Shown: piece by piece, positions 47,219-59,197 of the stretch
Layout of the letters: each line of letters starts with the position of its first letter
How positions within the stretch are numbered: position 1 is the first letter of the stretch
Source: Phyllostachys edulis
Taxonomy: Eukaryota > Streptophyta > Magnoliopsida > Poales > Poaceae
Direction of reading: 5' to 3'
Length of the DNA stretch: 64,000 nt
Assembly (NCBI GenBank): GCA_036346405.1
Contig: CM070551.1
Coordinates: 60,096,488-60,160,487 of the forward strand
Translations under genes and position numbers: made by a program
The notes under the pieces: model-generated
Seen by the model: the letters and a program-made list of their open reading frames with translations, nothing else
Told to the model about the DNA's origin: nothing
The model's database searches: none

Positions 47219-49824
47219 TGTGACGACCCACCCTGTGATATACAGCAAAGGTCCGGGAGGACCATTTTTTTTTGAGCTACGATACTTCCCGAGGAGGTCT
47301 TCCAGACCTCCCAGAGGTCTTCAAGACCTCCTGGAGGTCTTGGCCAACAACCCGCAGTGGCACCTCTAGGTATATCATCGTGGAGGTCCGACAGATCTCC
47401 AGCTAAGTCCCGTGAGGACCTCCCTGGAGGTCCTACCCCTGCACCGAGCTAGTCCCAGAATGTAATGGCTAGCTTGCATGTGTCTAACACAAGTGTAATC
47501 AAATCCATACACAAGCTAAGAGGAGCAGGAGACAAAACAATAAATATATATTTAAGACCAAACCGCCAAGCTTTTACAGAGTTTGCCTCAAGGGCTACAA
47601 CAACAGAGCAAGAACAATGAAGGCAAACGTCGAGGTAGGTCCAACCGATCAGCCCATCGGCTATCGAGTGGAGGACGCCCCTAGGTCGCAAGGTCTCCAA
47701 AGACCTCTACTTCATCGAGCTTTGAGCTCCTCGAACTTCCCAGCAAATTGCCGATCAAAACAGAGGGCAAAAGCCATGAGTACATTGAATGTACTCAAGA
47801 AGCCGTGGAGAGTGTATGCAACAAATAATTATGCAAGGCTTGCCAAAAGAGAGTCAGATGGTTAGTTGCACAAAGCAAGATGGACAATAAGTAATAAGTA
47901 GATTGAAAAGCTCAAGTTAAAACATTAGTACATAGATACATTTGATTTCAAAAGAGGTCAGAGCACCCACTCACATCCAAGGCCACCCCGAGCACCCACT
48001 CCAGACTACCAAAACCAATCGTGAGAGGTCTGGTCACACCCATGACCAGACCTCAACCACGCCACTGAGCACCCACTCCAGAGCTCACAACCAGCCCTGG
48101 ACCACCTAGTGAGCCAGCCATGACCCCTTTGGAGCCGCCAAGGTCTCTTCAAGGCAAAACCATGACCTCTCACAAAAGTGTCCAGGAAGCACAAGTTCAC
48201 AAAGCTACCCTTGCACCATTTTCACTAGGCATGTCCATAACCAAGGACTTGGCTATTCAATAGATTTTACACTCGCAGAGGTGTACAACTTTACCCACAA
48301 TCCACGATCTCTAGCGGACGGGTTCCGGCCACCCTTGCTCACTCCAAGGTGAGCAGCCTAGAGCGCGCAAGGCCTTTACAAAGCTTTGAATCGCTCAGAG
48401 TCGCCCGCTAAGGTTTCGCAAACCCTTTGGTCTAGAAATCTGAGGGTTATGGGGTGCCCCTCTTGCGCCAACGAATCAAGACGCCACACCACAACAAATT
48501 TCTAAGCCATCTCATTGCTAATTATTCAGCCTGCACCACCCCATAAAGTGATCTTGTGGTTGCACTAATTGGCCTGCATCAACAGTAACACAAAGTTAAG
48601 TCCTTAAGTGTGCTAAGGCAAGACTTCCACATTCCAATGTGCAAAGCACCCACTACTCACTTCCCCGCCGCTTGCCTCAAAGAAAACATTTTGTAATTAA
48701 CCCCGCCAAAAGACCACCCGCCTTGGCACAACAGATATTAGGGTGATCTCAAGACCACGATCAACACAACTTAGGCATCCCGCCATAGTCGCTAACAAAG
48801 GGCACCACCACAAATTCCATAATTCATTAGTCAAGATTATTAAAGATGAGGCATGGTTCACCAACCCACGATTCTAAAAGCAAGGCTAAGCAATAAGTAT
48901 ACGGTCCCATGTTGGCTATAGCAAAAGATGCCAACTAAAGTATCCATCCTAAGGTATCCAAAGAGTTCATGTCAACATGTTGAGTTCAAGCATACAAAGG
49001 AGGCATAATGTCAAATAGGAAAGATAGCTACCGCCCAAACCAGCTTTCTATAAAGATAGCCGTGCAAGTTCAATAAATCAAAATAGCTTTGCAAAGTGGG
49101 ATCAAGATGATCAAGGTCCACGACTTGCCTCTGTTGGAGAAAGGAAAAGCTTCGGCTGATGGAGTTTGATTCACGAGCTTCTCAACGATCAACCGAGATC
49201 TACACGTTCGCAAAAGAAACCAAGTAAGCAAAAGAAACTCCAAGAAAACCAACAGAACTTACTTGAAACCAAAAGAGAAGAGGAGGTCCATAGGGAGGAG
49301 GAGGTCCGAGAGGAAGGAATCCCACGGGAGGGAGGTCCAACGAGTGAAGGGCTCGGACTCAAGGAGGTCCGAACCAGAGGAGCTTGGGGAGCTCCTCAAA
49401 ACCGAAAGAGCTAGGAGCAGAGGTCGAAATGAAGAACAGGGAGGCAGTGGGTGTCCCTAGGGCTCTATTTAAAGGAAATGGAAATAGAAGCACTGTAAAC
49501 AGAAGGTGACCAAATTCAATGTATTGGTACAAAGGCACACTGCCACAAGGTACGAAAAGAGATAAAGAAAACAAGGGATGTGACAAAAAGTAGAGAAGAG
49601 TACAAAGGGTGGCAGCATTTAATGTGACTCAACCCACATCAAATGCACTTAAGACTGCCGAAGGAGCCAGTCAGAGGGTGCACAGACCAGTCAAAGGGCA
49701 TGGTCCACGGTCCAAAGAGGAAATCCAAGGAGAAGGTCTAAGGAGGAGATCCTGCGAGGAGGTCCAAAGGACAAACAGGGAGGTCTAGACCACAAAGGTC
49801 TAAACACAAAAGAGGTCTGAACCT

Positions 49825-50098
49825 AAGGGAGGTCTGAACCTAAAGAAAGTCCAAACACAACACAGGGAGATCTGAACCTAAAGGAGGTCCAAACGCAACA
49901 TGGAGGTCTGAACCTAAAGGAGGTCCAAACACAACACAGGGAGGTCTGAACCTAAAAGAGGTCCAAACACAACACAGGGAGGTCTGAACCTAAAGGAGGT
50001 CCAAACACAATACAGGGAGGTCTGAACCTAAAGGAGGTCCAAACGCAACAGGGAGGTCTGAACCTAAAGGAGGTCCAAACACAACACAAGCAGGTCTG
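49825..50098 (+). repeat. Tandem repeat, about 40-bp unit, seven copies
   Basis: Units of the type GGAGGTCTGAACCTAAAGG followed by AGGTCCAAACACAACACAG, with small length changes. Inside the 4.3-kb LTR. Confidence 0.9.
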
Positions 50099-50353
50099 AA
50101 TCAGCATCGAACGGTCCTTCAGCAGGTCTGTTTGGACCAGCGAACGTGCCCTCGTGTTCGAGCCATCCAAACAAAGATCGAACGGTCCTTAGGTGATGAA
50201 GGCAAAGCCTCAGCAGACGATCGCAGGAGCCAACAGTGGGTCCAAGCGCTAGGAGGTCTTAGACCTAAGGAGGTCTCGACCTTTAGATCCAACAGAGGAA
50301 GGATCTGGTCGCTACGATCTCCAAAAGGGAGATCCTAACGACGAGTCAACAAG

Positions 50354-50650
50354 GGAGGTCTGAGCGGTTAAGATCTCCAGAGAGGAGGTCCTAACGGCCG
50401 ATCTGAACAAGGGGGAGGTCTGAGCGGTTAAGATCTCTAGAGAGGAGGTTCTAACGGTCAGATCTCAACAAGGGGGAGGTCTGAGCGGTTAAGATCTCCT
50501 GAGAGGAGGTCCTAACGGCCAGATCTCAACAAGGGGGAGGTCTGAGCGGTTAAGATCTCCAGAGAGGAGGTCCTAACGGCCAGATCTCAACAAGGGGGAG
50601 GTCTGAGCGGTTAAGATCTCCAGAGAGGATGTCCTAACGGCCAGAGAAGG
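50354..50650 (+). repeat. Tandem repeat, about 61-bp unit, five copies
   Basis: Units GGAGGTCTGAGCGGTTAAGA - TCTCCAGAGAGGAGGTCCTA - ACGGCCAGATCTCAACAAGG, about 50355, 50414, 50476, 50537 and 50598. Inside the 4.3-kb LTR. Confidence 0.9.
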
Positions 50651-51647
50651 TCCTAAAGGACTCGGGGAGGTCCTAAAGGATACAGGGAGGTCTATTAGAC
50701 CATAGGAGAGGTCTAAACAGACAAGGGGAGTACTATTTGAACGCAGGAGAGGTCCAAATAGACAAGGGGAGATCCGACTGGGCATGAGGGGAGTTCGAGG
50801 GGGGTTCCAAAAGGGCGCTGGGAGGTCCAGAGGAATTCTGGGACGCCCAAATGAACTCAGGGGTTACAAATGAACGTTGAGAGGTCCACGAGGAGGTCCA
50901 AAAGAGAAAGGAGTCTAGATCAAGGGAGATCTAGTCAAAGATGAAAGCTTAGACCCAAGGAAAGGTCTAAGCACAAAGAGATTCAAATTGACAAAGGGGA
51001 GGTCTGGACTAAAAGAAGTCTAAACAAAGATTACAAGGAGAGGTCCAGAGGACAAACGAAGTTGAGACTACCAGGTGGTCCGGTTGAAGGGAGGTCTGGT
51101 GCAAGGAGGACCCAATGGAAGATATCTCCAAAAGGAGGAGATCGAGGTAAGAGGTCCACAAAGGAGAACTCAAGAGAAGTCCCGAGAGAAGAAGAAGAGA
51201 AGGGAAGGTCGAAGATGAGATGGATCTCGGGCATCGGGAGATGTCCAACAAAGGAGGATCTGGGCATCGAGAAATGTCCAAATGAGAGGGAGGTCTAGAG
51301 AAAGAAAGGAGGTCCTGGAGGACAAACAAGGCCAACAGAGAAAAAGAGGCTAAAAGCCAAGGAACAACAATAACTCCAGATCAACCAAAAAGGGATTAGT
51401 TGAAGTTTGATTATTTCAAGTTAAATCTCCAAATTTCTGAAATCTTCAAATTAAGCTTTGAACTCTCATCAAAACCAAATGGTTATTAATTTTAAAAGCT
51501 TTTCAAAACTCCAGAAAAACGGAACGTTACAACACGGCATGGCATATGTGTCAGCACTGGACTCACGGACATGTACCGAGGGGTGGTTTTGGGCATTTGC
51601 CGTGTATGCAGTGTGTTGCCAAGTGCGTCAGCCCTTGAAGGGGTGAA

Positions 51648-51897
51648 TGTAATACCTCGGCTTACTCGTAGTGCGGCCCATGTGGCCCATGAGGAGTCAT
51701 GTGGTGGAATTAGTCCCATATTGCTTGTCTAAAGTGAGTTGTAGTAGTATATAATGCCTCTTGGGTCCAAACATAGCACCTCCGGGTTAACCCTTTTACA
51801 CGAAGCGAGGACGAAAGTGTAAGTGGGGTGCTATGTGTGCGGGGGTCCGCCCTACCGTGGGCTGGGCATTGAGCGAATTTTGGGCCAGAGTATTACA
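51648..51897 (+). repeat. 3' LTR
   Basis: TGTAATACCTCGGCT to AGTATTACA, partner of 43811-44056, followed by the TTGAC duplication. Confidence 0.9.
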
Positions 51898-52020
51898 TTG
51901 ACGTACTTCTTCATCAATTTGGGTATACTCAGATACTAATTATAAGATACTCCAATGCGAATCACACGAAAAAATTGCAAGAGCATCCATAGTTTTTAGC
52001 ATATATTATAAAGAAAAAAT

Positions 52021-52447
52021 TAGCTTAATGACATCGTGTTAGAGCGTAATCGGAGGAACGACACTCCATTCGTGACACACTGGAAAATAATATCGTGAAC
52101 ACCAAGAAATTAGACGAATGACATCCTAGCAAGTTACTTTCGTTTCCAAAAAAATTTAAATATAGAAATTGAGCTAAAAAAAATTAACAATTTTTTGTGG
52201 AGTCTCCCAACACAGTTTAATTGCTTGTGTATTTTTTGAAAAACTTTCTACGTTTTGATTTTATCTCTAAAATTCATTTAAGTATACTGTTTGTAGGAAT
52301 TTTCTAATATAGAAAATGAGGTCCAAATATTGTGCATTTTTTCAGGCTCCTTACATAGTGGAATTGTTTATGTAATTTTTTTAAAAATTTTACAAAATTA
52401 AGTAATGCAATTTTACAAAAACCAACCTCAAATCACTATTCGAACCA
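52021..52447. other. AT-rich stretch of copy B without match in copy A
   Basis: Right-hand end of the copy B insertion block. No inverted repeat ends or genes seen. Confidence 0.35.
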
Positions 52448-53929
52448 TCTAGTCAAGCGTCAGTACGTGGTTGGGAAACAAAACATAGAGCATACACTAG
52501 TGGGTTCCTCACGTCAAGATTAAATTTTGATCTTCTAATCACTAGAGGGCAACACACTTCCAAACAGAATATGGTTAGAACTAGCAAAAACACTTGTGTA
52601 CATGGAGTGCATTGGATTTCTTTTTCCTTGTAGAGGCCTAGCTAACTCACCTCATCGCTAGAGGGCGTTGGATTGTATAGCTTATTTAGTCAAAACTAAC
52701 TAAGCTAACTCTTGATAATTACATCGATGCACATGTGATGCATGCATGCGTCTTAGCACTTACTTTAGCTATCTAATCTAAGCATCAATGAGTACTAGCT
52801 GCAAGTTTAATTATAAGCGTCTAAGACTGGAAAAATAGCTTGAGGCTCACGAACAAGCTCGAGCTGGCTCGGCTAGGGCTGATGACGTTTTCCAGCCGAG
52901 CCCCTTGCCCAGCTCGCAAAATTTTTGAGCCGAGCTCGAGCCGCTCGTTTGGCTTGTGTGCTGGTTGCCGACCCAAGCCAGTCCCACAGTCATTAAGGCC
53001 CAACCCAATCCCGCTAGACACTTTGTGTCTGTGCTTCCTCCATCCGATCATGATCTTGATCTAGATCCAAATCGAGATCGAGCGCCCCCGCCACGCCCTC
53101 CTCATTCTGCCAATCCAGACCAAGCGCCCCGCCGCCGCCTCCTCCATCCGCTGCCCCATTGTCACCTCCTCCATCCGCTGCCCCGCTGTCACCTCCTCCA
53201 TCCATCATCCCGCTGTCGCCTCCTCCGTCCGCCGCCACGTCATCCTCCGCCCCATCGCCTGTTCTCCGCTGCCACCCCATCCTCCATCCTCCGCCACACC
53301 GCCCCGTCCTCCGCCGCCGCTCCTTCATCCTCCATCCTATATATGCTTGAGCACTGTTCACATAATATTTTTTAGCGTTAGGACGTTAAGAATCTGAGCT
53401 CACATAATCAAATCCTAACAACCAAGAATCCATAAGCCTTCAAACCCGGGTGGTAATTAAGGGTGCCAAAGGCTTCATGAGGAACACAGGAGTTTAATAG
53501 AAAATAGTTCAATTTCAGTTCAATTCCGATCAAAAAAAGAAAAAAAAAATTCTTGCATACCGAACGAGGCCTTAGGGTATCCACAATGGGGCAACAAGAG
53601 GGGGTCCTAAGGCTGACTAGGATTGCGCGGGTGGACACCAAGTGAAAAAATGAAGGGGTTGGCCTTAAGCATGGGATCCGGTCTCGAGGAATAAAATATA
53701 GAATAAAATGAGAGGAGAAGGAGATAGAAGGGTGAGGTTGGTCCGGTGGTTAGAAATTAAGAATGGCATTATTTATTTGCATGTAGGTCACATAAGTAAT
53801 GCTATACATTGTTGCCAAATACACAAAACCTTATGATCACAGGTTGGCCCCCACCTTATGGCCTCTTTGGGCCACAATCATTGAGGATACTCTTAATGCC
53901 TTACTAACTGGACTATTTGGTTTTGGTCC
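52448..53929. other. Copy B stretch without a gene
   Basis: Matches 16334-16428 and then 18305-20900 of copy A minus its insertions. The CCTCC-rich part (53090-53330) gives proline-rich frames on both strands that are not conserved in copy A. Confidence 0.45.
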
Positions 53930-54180
53930 AAGGTCTATGTGTAGCACGTAGGATATCTTTGTAATCTTGTTTTCAGCTATGATAAGAGCAGGTTAACAAG
54001 TGCTGTGAGTAGCGACAAGGATATCATCGATTTGCTGGCGCATCGATCTGTTTCGTGTTTGGTCCCGAGAGATATGAACGAGCATGCAAGTGATAAAATT
54101 GCACCGGGCCCAGCTCTATTAATTATTGTCCAAACAAATTTGTCTAGTTCTGATTGTAGTTTTTTTTTAAATTTAGGTGA
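53930..54180. repeat. Older internal duplicate module (copy B)
   Basis: Counterpart of 20870-21420 without the MITE; homologous at lower identity to 41100-41330. Together the window holds four copies of this module: 15430, 20870, 41100 and 53930. Confidence 0.65.
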
Positions 54181-54995
54181 GCTGCCCTTTTTGTGTGAAT
54201 TGACATATGTAATTTTAATGCTGACTTGAACATTGCTGTGTTCTTAGAAAAATAAATAAACTAACAAATACATGAAGTCCAACTGATAAGACTCCTCGAG
54301 AAAATTGCTCATTGTCACTAAATAGGCGAATTTCTGCACATACTTATACTACTACATACGCATAAAATGTATATAGGGGCCGGCTCTCTAAGCTCAATAT
54401 CAGTAACCCACAAATAATCCATAGCTAGCTTCTGTACGCGGATGGTGATATTTAAATCTTGGTGTTCTCTAAGGCCAGCCAGAAGGAACCGGATCCTCTT
54501 TGTTAACACAAGGAGAACTATATGCACACTAAAATGAGTCTGCTATAGCGAAAATTGCATAACTGTAATGGACCCCTGTAGCAAAGTACCTGATTTTACC
54601 GTATAAGTGTTTTTTTTTCTGCGGCACAAATACTATACCACTGGATCTAAGCCGTTAGATTCCGATACGACAGCTGAGAGATGATCCTAATGCAGAGGAC
54701 TATTCATCCTCTGCATTTAGTTCTTTAATACGGAGGATCTCATTCCCAGCGAGACAACAGCATACTGATTGGACGAAATAAATTCTATGTGGGGAGATTG
54801 GACTCGTTGGCTTCCTTCGCAGTAGCTTCCGAGAGGCGTCAAGTGACTCATGTCATTACATTTCAACGTAATTCAGTCTAGAGTCACGTGGATGTTCAAG
54901 TCCACCTACAAAATAGACTTAAGTCTCGTCAAGTATTAATGAATCATTATGTAAAGAAAAAAGTATTAATGAATCATGAGCAAGGCACGTCGTTA

Positions 54996-55283
54996 GAGCA
55001 TGTATAATGGGCTTATGTTAGCCGTTTATAATCGCTACCACATAATATTTTTATTGACGCGGATGAAAAACAATGAAGAGAGAGAAATGTGTTGTCTACA
55101 ATCTTGTAAAAAACTGTATCACGAGAAACAAGAAAAGCATTAAAAGATTGTGTGTTCTATAAAGACAACTAAAAAGACAAAGAATTGTCTGCATCTATCA
55201 GATGAAATTGTCTTTAGTCTTTGTCTACAGGTGATATAAAGAGTTGTTATAGACAGCAGCTGTCTATACCATTGCACATACCC
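54996..55283. mobile_element. Tourist-like (PIF/Harbinger) MITE, TTA target; private to copy B
   Basis: TTA on both sides (54993-54995, 55284-55286); copy A has the empty site AGGTCCTTAATTGGCC near 22603. Ends GAGCATGTATAATGG and CCATTGCACATACCC. It is the same family as 20926-21212 in opposite orientation, with the GACAGCAGCTGTCTATA block at its right end. Confidence 0.88.
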
Positions 55284-55286
55284 TTA

Positions 55287-56121
55287 ATTAGCCTATGTGT
55301 GGCCTTGCAATTGAAACATCCTTTCTCATCGTTCACCCAACACTAACTGTAAGAGGAACCAGGGGCCAGAAGAAACAGTGTGAGACCTCGGCCTAAACAG
55401 TGTAGCTCCGCTTTAAATTAAATTAGTACGAGCAGGTGAAGTTCAAGGAACCAGGGGCCAGAAGCTTGCTAATTCTAGGCACTTGGGAAATTTAGGAAAT
55501 TTGGAAAGAGCGCAACAAGAGTTTTTAACACGAATGTTCCATGCCTTTGTTGCTCCTTGCAAAGATAAAAGATGAGGCAAGAGCATGATGGCCAGAGCGC
55601 CGCGCTTAACGTTCATCGAGCATGATGGCGATGACCGGGGCGGCGTGCTTAGCGTTCATCATACCGGGAGAATAGGCTTCACCCTTCCACCCCATCTCGC
55701 TTTGTATATAATCTTTGTACCGGAACTTTTATTCTCTTTCGCTATATCAATCTAGTAGGCATTGCTCCCGGCTACTCTTTCAAAAAGAAGAAGTTCAAGG
55801 CAGCACAGCTCTAAATTATAAATTAGAGGTGGCTCTTTCAGTCTTGTTTCGTTGAATAGTGAACCACTTTTCTCCGAGGCCCAGCTAATCATGCTGAACG
55901 AACGGTGTCCACAAGGAAATGCAGTGCATGGCAAAATATCCTAACACAACCCGGTCATCTGCAATCATATGTTCATAACTAGCCCAATTGACCAATGTAC
56001 GTATGGTGTGTATCTAATAGAAACTACCATTTAAATGGAGTAATAAAACTTTGATATCGGCTGTTAGACAGTTTTGAATGATGTAAAATAGGGTGGATAT
56101 ACGTGTTGAGTGGAAAAATTG
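55287..56121. other. End of copy B, no gene
   Basis: Matches 22603-23285. Small local duplications (AACCAGGGGCCAGAAG near 55356 and 55450; GAGCATGATGGC near 55580 and 55619) are absent from copy A. Confidence 0.45.
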
Positions 56122-58299
56122 GTTTGATTTGGGCGTTCTAATGTTATTAGTTCTCAGTATCCTATTTTGAGACAAGTTTTCTTTTCGTACGCTCCTTACC
56201 AATGTATATTACCGTAGAATGTATGTAGGCAAATTTGTCCAGAACAAAAATTCTCCAATTTTGGCATGTAATATACACAAAATTATCAACATTGACCATA
56301 TGAAAATGGCATTAAGAGATTCGCAGTAAAAGTACTTACTTTTATAATATTAAATTTCAGAAACTGTTTTGCTAATACTATCTCTTATACAAAAAGGCAA
56401 TTGTTCTTTTGGCTTGGAGGGGTCAAATAAAAATTGGTTCGGAAATTTAAATTATTATATATTATCAAGAGTCATAAAATTGTAACATTATGAAAGCATT
56501 TCTCACGATGAACATGCATGTATCATTGTCGTGCACTAAATATCAGTACCTAGAAAGAAAGAAAAAAAAATCAAAGTTCATAGTTAAAAAAATTGGGGCC
56601 TGATTGGTTCCAAGCCAATGCCAAAACTGAACCTGAATTTTCGCAACTTTAACCAAATTTAGCACCCATTTGGTTGTTACCATGGGCGGATTCACGGTCG
56701 CTCTAGCCTGCACAGCTGCCCAAACTTACCGGTGACGCGTCATGGTAGTCCCAATAAAGTTCCACGGTGACCATGACTGAAAAATAGCGTCCTGTCCAGA
56801 CAAAACAAGATGATCGGTACTTAGCTTGTGACTTACCTAGACTTTGAAAAATTCCTGGCTCCGCCACTGGTTGTTACCAATCCGTTACCAAAAAATTGAC
56901 AAGATCTCATCTTTGTTGGCTCTTTAGTCCGTGTTGTTGGTAAAGTTTGGCCAAAACTTGGGCCCAGAATTTCATGATTTGGCATACATTGGTAGGGTTA
57001 TGTATCTTGTGAACGAAACAACCCCTTGATCAGAACGAATGTACAGTATAAGTGGCATTCCTTTTGGACTAGAGAGAACATATAGGCTATATTATATATT
57101 AAAGTTAACATTCAAAGGTCCGTAGGAGAGCAGGTCCCAATTGTTGACATCCCAATTGTCGCCAAAGGAGCCGGCAGCTTAGCTATAAACAACAGGTTCA
57201 GAAAATCTTAGGCTAGTACTAGTAGCTTTACAAGAGTCTTCCTATCTGTACTAGATTGTTCCTATTTGCATCGCCTCGTCCGCAATGATTTCTCCTTTTA
57301 CCGTCAGCCGTCGGAGCGTCGCCGACAGCGACACCCAAACGGACTGCCCCAGCCATTGGACCTGCTACGCGCCTCCGTGGCCGCAGAGCCGCCCCACAAG
57401 ATCTCCCCGTCGCCGTCGTCGCCGCCGCCCCAGTCCGCACAATAACTGCATGAGTTTTTGTGGTTGATTTAGTCTCTTTTCGACCCGCAGTACCAAAATT
57501 AGCCTCCCGTCTCTAAAAAAAAAGAGTTAGCACTTTTACTGTGCAAAATCACTGTAAAAAACCACATACCGCTCACCTAGTTTACAGCAGGATATATGTT
57601 AAGCTTCTAGGCCCTGGCAGGCGGCCTATCGCACACCCAAGCCATCTTCCGCGTGCCCACTCCACGGTAGACCTGTTCATGGGCGGCGCGGCCTGAGCCC
57701 GATGATGTCCAGGCCGGGCTTGAGACTGGAAGTTCGGCCCAAAAGAAGCCCGACTCGACCCGAAATCCCCAAAAAACAATTTAAAAATGGAAATATATTA
57801 TTTTAATTCTGAAAATAAATTAAATAATAATTTTGTATTCTGAAAAAGATTAAAATAATGCATTTTAATAGGAAATTCAAATTTTCAGGGCTGGATCGGG
57901 CCGGGCTCGGGCCTGCCGATTTTAGACCGGGCTTTTTCAAGCCTGGCCGAACTAGGAGTGTTGCAGGTGGCCTGCTGCGGTCTAGATACGTGGCAGGCCG
58001 TTTAACACGTGTCCTGCTGCGGACTGGGTGGGCAGCACGTGGCTTTCTGTGGCGATTTTGCATAATAAAAGTGATATTTTTGTTATTTCAAACACGACAA
58101 GACTAATTTGATATTACGTTTAAAAAACGTGTGATTTTAGCCGAACACTCTAATTGCACCACCCACCCGCCGCGCGGCCGCACGATGCCCCGCCGACGGC
58201 ACGGATCGCGGGGTGCCAGGTGGGTTCCGGAGACGCCTCGCGCGCGCGTGTGCGTGCCGTACCAGACGGGACGCGCGGGACGACCGTGAGCCGCTCACG
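56122..58299. other. Intergenic region upstream of PHOT1
   Basis: AT-rich to about 57280. A GGGGCCTGATTGGTTC block near 56595 faces GAACGAAACAACCCC near 57012, possibly the ends of a decayed element with the hAT MITE nested in it. 57280-57450 is CCG-rich. 57660-57950 holds GCCCGGCC/GGGCTTGAG-type repeat sequence. The minus-strand frame at 57228-57440 is alanine/arginine-rich and not credible. Confidence 0.4.
56681..56869. mobile_element. hAT-type MITE, 189 bp, 8-bp target GTTGTTAC
   Basis: Starts CATGGGCGGATTCA and ends CTGGCTCCGCCACTG, flanked on both sides by GTTGTTAC (56673-56680, 56870-56877). The right end matches the ends of 15718-16206, so it is the same family, much shortened. Lies 2.3 kb upstream of the PHOT1 start codon. 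Confidence 0.85.
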
Positions 58300-59197
58300 G
58301 GCCGGATTGCATTATCCCCTACCTCTGCACGCGCGTTCCCCTGCTACGCCCGCCATTCTTTCTGCCGCTTCCTCCTCTCTCTGGCTTCCTTTCTATCTGG
58401 TGTCCTGCGTCCAAGGCAGCACCTGATTGGACTGGACTGGACTGGACTGGACGCTGCAAAGCTAGCTGCTCTGCTATTGGGAGGCGGCTCACCTGAAGGT
58501 TGATCGGTGATTCCTTTTCTTTTTTGCCTTTTTTGGGCCATGTTGTCTTGTCAGGTTAGTTGGTGCCGTGGTGACCTGTCTCAAACTCAGAAGTCAGAAC
58601 AGGGTGTTATGTTTTGCTTTTTTTTGTAAGAAAAAACTAACTGTCAAAGTTTTTTTATGCTAGATTGGCACGAGTTGAAAATTTCGCAAATTCGTGTCTA
58701 GTTCTAGTCTAGTAGCAGCTTGAAGGACTTCGAAGTTCGAAAGTGATTGCATGGTTTGTATTTGCTCCCATTTCACCTGTTTTTCCTAGTGCTCTCGAAT
58801 TCTCAATGCGAGGGGATTGTGTGCACGAGCTAGAGACCGTGAAATCGAAAAATAATGTGTAATTCCAGTAGGTGGACGAGCACCGGAAATCGGAACTTCT
58901 TGCGCAGCGTGATCAACCGTTTCTCGTAGATTTTTCGATCCAGGATGAATCACTCCAGCAGTGTTGATGCAATTCTGCTATGCATTCTTCCTGTCACTTG
59001 CCCATTTCTCGCGATACTTTGCTGAATTTTATGGGAAAATCACTGAAGTGTTGGTGCAATTCTACTATGCTCATTTGGCTGAAAATTCTGTTTCTTAGTT
59101 GTTCCATGCAGCAATTCAGCAAATGGTTGGTCGACTAAACTTGCACCGTTGATCACGTCTGTCTCGTAGGCGGCGTCGCAATAACAGGACACAATCC
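58300..59197 (+). promoter_or_regulatory. Putative PHOT1 5' leader with probable leader intron
   Basis: The stretch 58340-58400 is rich in C and T and looks like a plant 5' untranslated leader. A short GGACT repeat follows at about 58428-58455. A pyrimidine-rich tract ending CTCGTAG at 59161-59169 lies just before the start codon and fits a splice acceptor, so a leader intron of some 600-700 bases is likely, with a possible donor near 58498 (AAG|GTTGAT). No convincing TATA box was seen, and the transcription start is not fixed. Confidence 0.4.

Larger units (their letters stand above)
47219..51531. mobile_element. Probable solo LTR of 4.3 kb, 5-bp target ACACG
   Basis: Begins TGTGACGACCCACC and ends CGGAACGTTACA, flanked by ACACG on both sides (47214-47218, 51532-51536). 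The start and end sequences do not recur inside, so it is not an element with two LTRs; a single very long LTR fits best. Most of it is built from the motif GGAGGTC/GACCTCC. Frames within are repeat artefacts without reverse transcriptase or gag motifs. Confidence 0.7.
43811..51897. mobile_element. LTR retroelement with short LTRs, 5-bp target TTGAC, nested insertions inside
   Basis: LTRs at 43811-44056 (246 bp) and 51648-51897 (250 bp) start TGTAATACC and end TTACA; by eye they are about 92-93% identical. TTGAC flanks both sides (43806-43810, 51898-51902). After the left LTR, TGGTGTCGAGC is a plausible decayed initiator-Met tRNA primer site; before the right one, GAAGGGGTGAA is a purine-rich tract. 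No gag or pol is seen. Once the nested LTR pieces are set aside, little of its own interior may remain, which would make it a TRIM-like element. Strand is not assigned because nothing is coded; the primer and purine tracts suggest plus. Confidence 0.88.

Noticed and set aside
49263..51335. GGAGGT motifs resembling ribosome binding sites, and several frames
   Set aside because: Nuclear plant DNA; the motif is part of an LTR repeat present in dozens of copies.
47219..51531. CRISPR-like regular repeats
   Set aside because: Repeats are adjacent tandem units without unique spacers, in a eukaryotic LTR.
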